Assembly: GCF_036226465.1 (NCBI RefSeq)
Contig: NZ_CP108476.1
Location: forward strand, 6,138,001-6,202,000
DNA length: 64,000 bases
Origin: Kitasatospora sp. NBC_01250
GTDB taxonomy: Bacteria > Actinomycetota > Actinomycetes > Streptomycetales > Streptomycetaceae
Direction of reading: 5' to 3'
Part shown: positions 59,139 through 64,000 of the stretch, in pieces
Layout: every line of letters begins with the position of its first letter
Position numbering within the stretch: the stretch's first letter is position 1
Notes under the pieces: generated by a model
What the model was told of the DNA's origin: nothing
The model's input: the letters and a program-made list of their open reading frames with translations, nothing else
Databases searched by the model: none
Program-made: the position numbers and the translations under genes

Positions 59139-60347
59139 ATGTTCGACGAACCCGATTCCGATCCGCGTCCGAGCGGCCGCGAGCCGGCGGCCACCGAGGC
59201 CACGAGAGTGCAGCGCACCGCCGCCGGCCCTCGGGCAGCGGCCAAGTCCGCGCCGCCGCGTGCCGCGGGGCGCGCCTCCGGCGCCGCCGCCGCGCGCCCC
59301 GGCGGCGAGCCGGGCGGCCTGGAGGTCCGCCAGCTCGACGAGCGCAAGCTCTCCGTGCTGCGTGCCATCGTGCAGGACTACGTCGGCACCGAGGAGCCGG
59401 TGGGTTCCAAGGCGCTGGTCGAGCGGCACAACCTCGGCGTCTCGCCGGCCACCGTGCGCAACGACATGGCCACCCTCGAAGAGGACGGCTACATCCAGCA
59501 GCCGCACACCAGCGCCGGCCGGATCCCGACCGACAAGGGCTACCGGCTCTTCGTCGACCGGCTGGCCGAGGTCAAGCCGATGAGCGCCCCCGAGCGGCGC
59601 GCGATCCGGCACTTCCTGGACGGTGCGGTCGACCTGGACGACGTGGTCGCCCGGACCGTGCGGCTGCTGGCCCAGCTGACCCGGCAGGTCGCGGTGGTCC
59701 AGTACCCCTCGCTGACCCGCTCCACGGTCCGGCACATCGAGCTGGTCGCGCTGGCGCCCGCCAAGGTGATGCTGGTGCTGATCACCAACACCGGCCGGGT
59801 CGAGCAGCGGATGGTCGACTGCCCGGGCCCGGTGCGCGAGAGCACCCTGGCCGACCTGCGCGCCCGGCTCAACGCCCGGGCCGGCGGCCGGCGCTTCCCC
59901 GACGTCCCGTCCCTGGTGGAGGACCTGCCCGCGGCCTTCGAGCCGGCCGATCGGCCGATCGTCTCCACCGTGCTCTCCACGCTCTTCGAGTCCCTGGTGG
60001 AGCAGAACGAGGAGCGGATCATGCTGGCCGGCACGGCCAACCTGACCCGCTTCGGCCATGACTTCCCGCTCACCATCCAGCCGGTGCTGGAGGCGCTGGA
60101 GGAGCACATGGTCCTGCTGCGCCTGCTCGGTGAGACCAACGAGGCCGGGATGACCGTGCGGATCGGCCGGGAGAACGAGTACGAGGGCCTGAACTCCACC
60201 TCGGTCGTCTCGGTCGGCTACGGCTCGGGTGACGAGAGCGTCGCCAAGCTCGGCGTGATCGGGCCCACCCGAATGGATTACCCCGGCACCATGGGGGCGG
60301 TGCGGGCGGTCGCCCGGTATGTGGGGCAGATCCTGGCAGAGTCCTAA
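59139..60347 (+). CDS. hrcA: Heat-inducible repressor HrcA
   Basis: Repressor of chaperone genes that binds CIRCE. Start ATG 59139 follows GAGGGAGG; the product has 402 residues, about 60 more than usual. The extension (1-65) is Ala/Arg/Pro-rich and disordered; the usual family start corresponds to residue 66 (LDERKLSVLRAIV). The winged-helix domain spans about 66-150 (LGVSPATVRNDMATLEEDGY) and IPTDKGYRLFVD follows. The effector domain ends with VIGPTRMDYPGTMGAVRAVARYV. The CIRCE site upstream shows autoregulation. dnaJ2 follows by 78 bp. Confidence 0.95.
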   Translation: MFDEPDSDPRPSGREPAATEATRVQRTAAGPRAAAKSAPPRAAGRASGAAAARPGGEPGGLEVRQLDERKLSVLRAIVQDYVGTEEPVGSKALVERHNLGVSPATVRNDMATLEEDGYIQQPHTSAGRIPTDKGYRLFVDRLAEVKPMSAPERRAIRHFLDGAVDLDDVVARTVRLLAQLTRQVAVVQYPSLTRSTVRHIELVALAPAKVMLVLITNTGRVEQRMVDCPGPVRESTLADLRARLNARAGGRRFPDVPSLVEDLPAAFEPADRPIVSTVLSTLFESLVEQNEERIMLAGTANLTRFGHDFPLTIQPVLEALEEHMVLLRLLGETNEAGMTVRIGRENEYEGLNSTSVVSVGYGSGDESVAKLGVIGPTRMDYPGTMGAVRAVARYVGQILAES

Positions 60348-60425
60348 CCGGTCCCTGCGTACATTGGGTGGCGCAGCGGCAGTACCAGCAGCACTTTTCT
60401 AGAGGCGGAACAAGCGGAGTATTTG

Positions 60426-61562
60426 GTGGCCACGGACTACTACGCGGTACTCGGCGTCCGACGGGACGCGGGGCAGGACGAGATCAAGAAGGCGTTCCGG
60501 CGCCTTGCCCGTGAACTGCACCCGGACGTCAACCCGGACCCGAAGACGCAGGAGCGGTTCAAGGAGATCAACGCCGCTTACGAGGTGCTCTCCGACCCGC
60601 AGAAGCGGCAGGTCTACGACCTGGGCGGGGACCCGCTCTCGCCGGGCGGCGGCGGGGGCGGCTTCGGCGGCGGTGCGGCGGGCTTCGGCTTCTCCGACAT
60701 CATGGACGCCTTCTTCGGCGCGGCCTCGGGCCAGCGCGGCCCGCGCTCGCGCACCCGGCGCGGCCAGGACGCGATGATCCGCCTGGAGATCACCCTGGAG
60801 GAGGCCGCCTTCGGCACCACCAAGGAACTCCAGGTCGACACCGCCGTCACCTGCACCACCTGCAGCGGCGAGGGCGCGGCCCCCGGGACCTCGGCCCAGA
60901 CCTGCGACATGTGCCGCGGCAAGGGCGAGGTCTCCCAGGTCACCCGTTCCTTCCTGGGCCAGGTCATGACCTCGCGCCCGTGCCCGCAGTGCCAGGGCTT
61001 CGGCACCGTGGTGCCGACCCCGTGCCCGGAGTGCGCGGGCGACGGCCGGGTCCGGGCCCGGCGCACGCTGACGGTCAAGATCCCCGCCGGTGTCGACAAC
61101 GGCACCCGGATCCAGCTGGCCGGCGAGGGCGAGGTCGGCCCCGGTGGTGGTCCGGCCGGTGACCTCTACGTGGAGATCGCCGAGATCAACCACCCGACCT
61201 TCCAGCGTCGCGGCGACGACCTGCACTGCACCGTCACCATCCCGATGACGGCCGCATCCCTCGGCACCCAGGTGCCGCTGCAGACCCTGGACGGTCCGGA
61301 GGAGGTCGACATCCGGCCCGGCACCCAGTCCGGCCAGTCGATCCCGCTGCACGGACGGGGCGTCACCCACCTGCGCGGGGGAGGCCGGGGCGACCTGATA
61401 GTGCATGTCGAGGTCCAGACGCCGACCAAGCTCGACCCCGAGCAGGAGGACCTGCTGCGCCGCCTCGCGGTGCTGCGCGGCGAGGAGCGGCCCTCGGGCC
61501 TGTTCTCGCCCGGTCAGCAGGGGCTCTTCTCCCGGCTGAAGGACGCCTTCAACGGCCGCTGA
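60426..61562 (+). CDS. dnaJ: Chaperone DnaJ (DnaJ2)
   Basis: Co-chaperone that stimulates DnaK and holds unfolded proteins. GTG 60426 is chosen because GGAG (60416-60419) is 6 bp away; TTG 60423 is too close. It has 378 residues. The J domain has HPD at 32-34, then a Gly-rich segment (about 72-90). The zinc domain has four CxxCxGxG units (CTTCSGEG, CDMCRGKG, CPQCQGFG, CPECAGDG). The C-terminal substrate-binding domains follow. Streptomyces has two DnaJ proteins; linkage to hrcA marks this as DnaJ2. The CIRCE site probably controls both genes. Confidence 0.95.
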   Translation: MATDYYAVLGVRRDAGQDEIKKAFRRLARELHPDVNPDPKTQERFKEINAAYEVLSDPQKRQVYDLGGDPLSPGGGGGGFGGGAAGFGFSDIMDAFFGAASGQRGPRSRTRRGQDAMIRLEITLEEAAFGTTKELQVDTAVTCTTCSGEGAAPGTSAQTCDMCRGKGEVSQVTRSFLGQVMTSRPCPQCQGFGTVVPTPCPECAGDGRVRARRTLTVKIPAGVDNGTRIQLAGEGEVGPGGGPAGDLYVEIAEINHPTFQRRGDDLHCTVTIPMTAASLGTQVPLQTLDGPEEVDIRPGTQSGQSIPLHGRGVTHLRGGGRGDLIVHVEVQTPTKLDPEQEDLLRRLAVLRGEERPSGLFSPGQQGLFSRLKDAFNGR

Positions 61563-61586
61563 GCGGCCACCAGTTTCATCGGCACA

Positions 61587-61617
61587 GGGGTGGGCCCGGA
61601 GCATCCAGGCCCACCCC
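61587..61617 (+). terminator. dnaJ2 terminator
   Basis: GGGGTGGGCC / GGCCCACCCC, 10 pairs with an 11-base loop. Confidence 0.7.
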
Positions 61618-61658
61618 GACCCGTTTCGAGGCCCGACCCGTACCGAGGAAAGCGCGCC

Positions 61659-62408
61659 ATGACCGCACCCGTCTTCGTCGTCGAGACCGCCCAGCTGGCC
61701 ACCGCCGCGGCCGGGCACTCCATCCGCCTGGACGGACCGGAGGGCCGGCATGCGGCCGCCGTCAAGCGCCTGCTGCCCGGCGAGGCGGTCACCCTGACCG
61801 ACGGTCTGGGCCTGGGCGGCCACGGCACGGTGACCGCCGTGCACGGCAAGGACGCGCTCGACGTCACGCTCACCGAGGTGCGCGCCGAGGCCGAGCCCCG
61901 GCCGCGGATCACCGTGGTCCAGGCGCTGCCCAAGGGGGACCGCGGCGAGCTGGCGGTGGAGACGATGACCGAGGTCGGCGTCGACGTGGTGATCCCGTGG
62001 GCGGCCGCCCGCTGCATCACCCAGTGGAAGGGCGAGCGCGGCGCCAAGGCGCTGGCCAAGTGGCGCTCCACCGCGCGCGAAGCGGGCAAGCAGGCCCGCC
62101 GGCTGCGCTTTCCCGAGGTGCGCGAGCCGATGACGACCCGCCAGCTGGCCCCGCTGCTGGCCGGCGCCGCGTTCGCGGCCGTGCTGCACGAGGAGGGGGC
62201 CGAGCCGCTGGCCACCGCCGCGCTGCCCGCCGAGGGTGACCTGGTGCTGATCGTCGGACCGGAGGGCGGGGTGAGCCCGGAGGAACTGGCGGCCTTCGCG
62301 GAGTGCGGCGCGCGCCCCTACCGGCTGGGTTCCTCGGTGCTGCGCACCTCCACGGCGGGCGTGGCGGCGGGCGCCCTGCTGCTGGGCGGCACCGGTCGCT
62401 GGTCCTGA
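61659..62408 (+). CDS. rsmE: 16S rRNA m3U1498 methyltransferase
   Basis: SPOUT-class enzyme that methylates U1498 of 16S rRNA in assembled 30S subunits. The 249-residue protein starts at ATG 61659 after GAGGAA. An N-terminal PUA-like domain (HSIRLDGPEGRHAAAV) is followed by the knotted domain with ITVVQALPKGDRGELAVE, EVGVDVVIPW, the IVGPEGGVSPEEL loop and the RLGSSVLRTSTAGVAA motif. This order after dnaJ is standard. Confidence 0.95.
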   Translation: MTAPVFVVETAQLATAAAGHSIRLDGPEGRHAAAVKRLLPGEAVTLTDGLGLGGHGTVTAVHGKDALDVTLTEVRAEAEPRPRITVVQALPKGDRGELAVETMTEVGVDVVIPWAAARCITQWKGERGAKALAKWRSTAREAGKQARRLRFPEVREPMTTRQLAPLLAGAAFAAVLHEEGAEPLATAALPAEGDLVLIVGPEGGVSPEELAAFAECGARPYRLGSSVLRTSTAGVAAGALLLGGTGRWS

Positions 62409-62454
62409 TCCCGTTCCTCCTGGGAATCGCTGGTGGCACCGGCCGGGAGCTGCA

Positions 62455-62460
62455 TAACCT
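62455..62460 (+). promoter_or_regulatory. Leaderless -10 box (TAACCT)
   Basis: TAACCT with 6 bp to GTG 62467. Confidence 0.6.
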
Positions 62461-62466
62461 GACGCC

Positions 62467-64000
62467 GTGACGGAATCCGAGAGCACCTCTGCCGGCGCCT
62501 ACCTGCGCCACCCGCACCTGCACGGCGACCTGGTGACCTTCGTCGCCGAGGACGACATCTGGCTCGCCCCGCTGGACGGTGGCCGGGCCTGGCGGCTGAC
62601 CGCGGACCGCTCCCCGGTCTCCCACCCGCGCTTCTCGCCGGACGGCCGCTCGATCGCCTGGACCTCCACCCGCGACGGTGCGGCGGAGATCCACCTCGCG
62701 CCCGTCGACGGCGGCGAGGCCCGGCGGCTGACCCACTGGGGCCACACCGCCCGGACCCTGCTGCGGGGGTGGACCCCGCAGGGCGAGCCGGTGGCGGTCA
62801 CCAGCGCCGGCCAGGCGACGGCCCGTCAGGCCTGGGCCTTCGCCGTCCCGCTGGACGGCGGGCAGCCGCGCCGGCTGCCCTTCGGGCCGATCGGGCACCT
62901 CGCCTTCGAGGCCGCCGCCCCGACCCCCGAGGCGACCCCGGACGCCGCTCCCGACGAGGCGTCCGGCGACCGGGTCCTGCTGCTGTCCGCCTACAGCGCC
63001 GAGCCCGCCCGCTGGAAGCGCTACCGCGGCGGCACCGCCGGGCGGCTGTGGATCGGCACCGAGGGCGGGGAGTTCACCCGCCTGCACAGCGAGCTGGACG
63101 GCAACATCGAGTCCCCCCTCTGGGTGGGCGACCGGATCGCCTTCCTGAGCGACCACGAGGGCAGCGGCCACCTCTACTCCAGCCGCCCCGACGGCTCGGA
63201 CCTGCGCCGCCACACCCACCCCTCGCCCGGCGCCCCGTTCTACGCCCGCAACGCCGCCACCGACGGCACCCGGGTCGTCTGGCACAGCGGCGGTGAGCTG
63301 TGGCTGCTGGACGCGCTGGACGGCGTGGCCCGGCCGCGCCGCCTCGCGGTGCACCCGGCCGGCCCGCGCACCGGCCGCCGCCCCTACCCGCTGCCGGCGG
63401 CCGGGCAACTGTCGACCGCCGCCCCGGACGCCACCGGGCGCGCCGCCGCCGTGGTGGTGCGCGGCACCGTGCACTGGCTGACCCACCGCGAGGGCCCGGC
63501 GCGGGTGCTGGCCGAGACCCCGGGGGCGCGTGCCCGGCTGGCCCGGGTGGTCCCGCCCACCGAGGCGGGCGGCCCGCAGGGCGCGCTCTGGGTGACCGAT
63601 GCCGAGGGCGACGACGCGCTGGAGTACGCCCCGGACGCGCTGGCGGCCGAGCGGCGCCGGTACGCGGCGGGCGGCCTGGGCCGGGTGCTCGGCCTGCAGG
63701 TCGCCCCGGACGGCCGGCACGCCGCCGTCGCCGCGGACGACGGTCGGCTGCTGCTGGTCGCGCTGGCCGACGGAGCGGTGCGCGAGCTGGCCCGCAGCGT
63801 GGACGGCGAGGTCAGCGGGCTGGCCTTCGCCCCGGACTCGGGCTGGCTGGCCTGGTCGCAGCCGACCCTGGGCCCGTGGCTGCTGCGCCAGATCATGCTG
63901 GTGAACCTCGCCTCGGGCGAGGTCGCCGAGGCCACCCCGCAGCGGTTCATCGACACCTCGCCCGCCTTCACCGCCGACGGCAAGCACCTCGCCTTCCTGT
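62467..64000 (+). CDS. S41-type tricorn protease homologue (3' truncated by the window)
   Basis: Large cytosolic protease that degrades peptides from the proteasome or other proteases. The window holds the first 511 codons of an expected ~1080. The visible part is the beta-propeller region: YLRHPHLHGDLVTFVAEDDIWLAPLDGG, then repeats of type xSPDGRSIAWTSTRDGxxEIHLxPVDGG, and later APDGRHAAVAADDGRL. The catalytic S41/PDZ half lies beyond 64000. GTG 62467 is supported by the leaderless -10 box and the lack of a ribosome-binding site. The reading frame is intact to the window end. Confidence 0.88.
   Translation, partial: MTESESTSAGAYLRHPHLHGDLVTFVAEDDIWLAPLDGGRAWRLTADRSPVSHPRFSPDGRSIAWTSTRDGAAEIHLAPVDGGEARRLTHWGHTARTLLRGWTPQGEPVAVTSAGQATARQAWAFAVPLDGGQPRRLPFGPIGHLAFEAAAPTPEATPDAAPDEASGDRVLLLSAYSAEPARWKRYRGGTAGRLWIGTEGGEFTRLHSELDGNIESPLWVGDRIAFLSDHEGSGHLYSSRPDGSDLRRHTHPSPGAPFYARNAATDGTRVVWHSGGELWLLDALDGVARPRRLAVHPAGPRTGRRPYPLPAAGQLSTAAPDATGRAAAVVVRGTVHWLTHREGPARVLAETPGARARLARVVPPTEAGGPQGALWVTDAEGDDALEYAPDALAAERRRYAAGGLGRVLGLQVAPDGRHAAVAADDGRLLLVALADGAVRELARSVDGEVSGLAFAPDSGWLAWSQPTLGPWLLRQIMLVNLASGEVAEATPQRFIDTSPAFTADGKHLAFL

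Overview
This window is a single high-GC (roughly 70 percent or more by eye) chromosomal segment of an actinomycete of the family Streptomycetaceae (Streptomyces, Kitasatospora or a close relative; the genus cannot be settled from this segment). The gene order mreBCD-pbp2-rodA, radical SAM pair, rne-rplU-rpmA-obgE-proB-proA, two spore-wall-complex membrane proteins, nadD, LCP protein, rsfS, tRNA-Ala, leuS, degV, comEA-comEC, holA, rpsT, lepA, hemW, hrcA-dnaJ2-rsmE is the one known from Streptomyces core chromosomes. DnaA boxes of the Streptomyces type (TTGTCCACA), GTG/TTG starts, GC-rich terminators without U-tracts and many leaderless promoters agree with this.

Layout. 1-5815: the cell-shape and wall-elongation operon (mreB 3' part, mreC, mreD, PBP2, RodA). 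5877-8850: a radical SAM protein and its partner, function unknown. 8851-16450: RNase E with a long structured leader, ribosomal proteins L21 and L27, GTPase Obg, proB. 16509-26067: proA and a string of envelope genes, including two paralogous membrane proteins (families named after S. coelicolor SCO2584 and SCO2583), a DUF2079 membrane protein, an M48 protease, two tiny membrane proteins, nadD and a divergent LytR-CpsA-Psr protein resembling PdtA. 26186-30407: rsfS, a histidine phosphatase that seems to start at CTG, and three identical tRNA-Ala(GGC) genes; the second and third flank a regulator/MFS-pump cassette. 30486-37512: a second MFS transporter, a putative regulator, a galE-like epimerase and leuS behind a leucine attenuator. 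37766-46083: a membrane coiled-coil protein, DegV, the competence-type genes comEA and comEC (both carrying minisatellites), holA and unknown proteins. 46460-54962: rpsT and lepA (divergent), a heterodimeric ABC exporter, and a long-chain acyl-CoA ligase. 55033-64000: hemW, DUF3097, pspAB-htpX, the CIRCE-controlled hrcA-dnaJ2, rsmE and the first half of a tricorn-type protease.

How the genes relate. The left third brings together MreBCD, PBP2, RodA, the SCO2583/2584 proteins and a PdtA-like LCP protein, which in S. coelicolor are linked to the spore wall synthesising complex. The centre is translation and RNA metabolism (RNase E, L21, L27, Obg, RsfS, S20, LepA, LeuRS, tRNA-Ala). The right end is proteostasis and stress (HtpX, PspAB, HrcA, DnaJ2, tricorn).

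No phage, transposase, CRISPR array, antibiotic cluster or known defence system was found. The more notable signals are regulatory or structural: the leuS leader peptide and terminator, a hairpin-dense 423-bp rne leader, paired DnaA boxes upstream of comEA, 12-, 15- and 33-bp tandem repeats around comEA/comEC, about a dozen leaderless -10 boxes, and two probable CTG starts.
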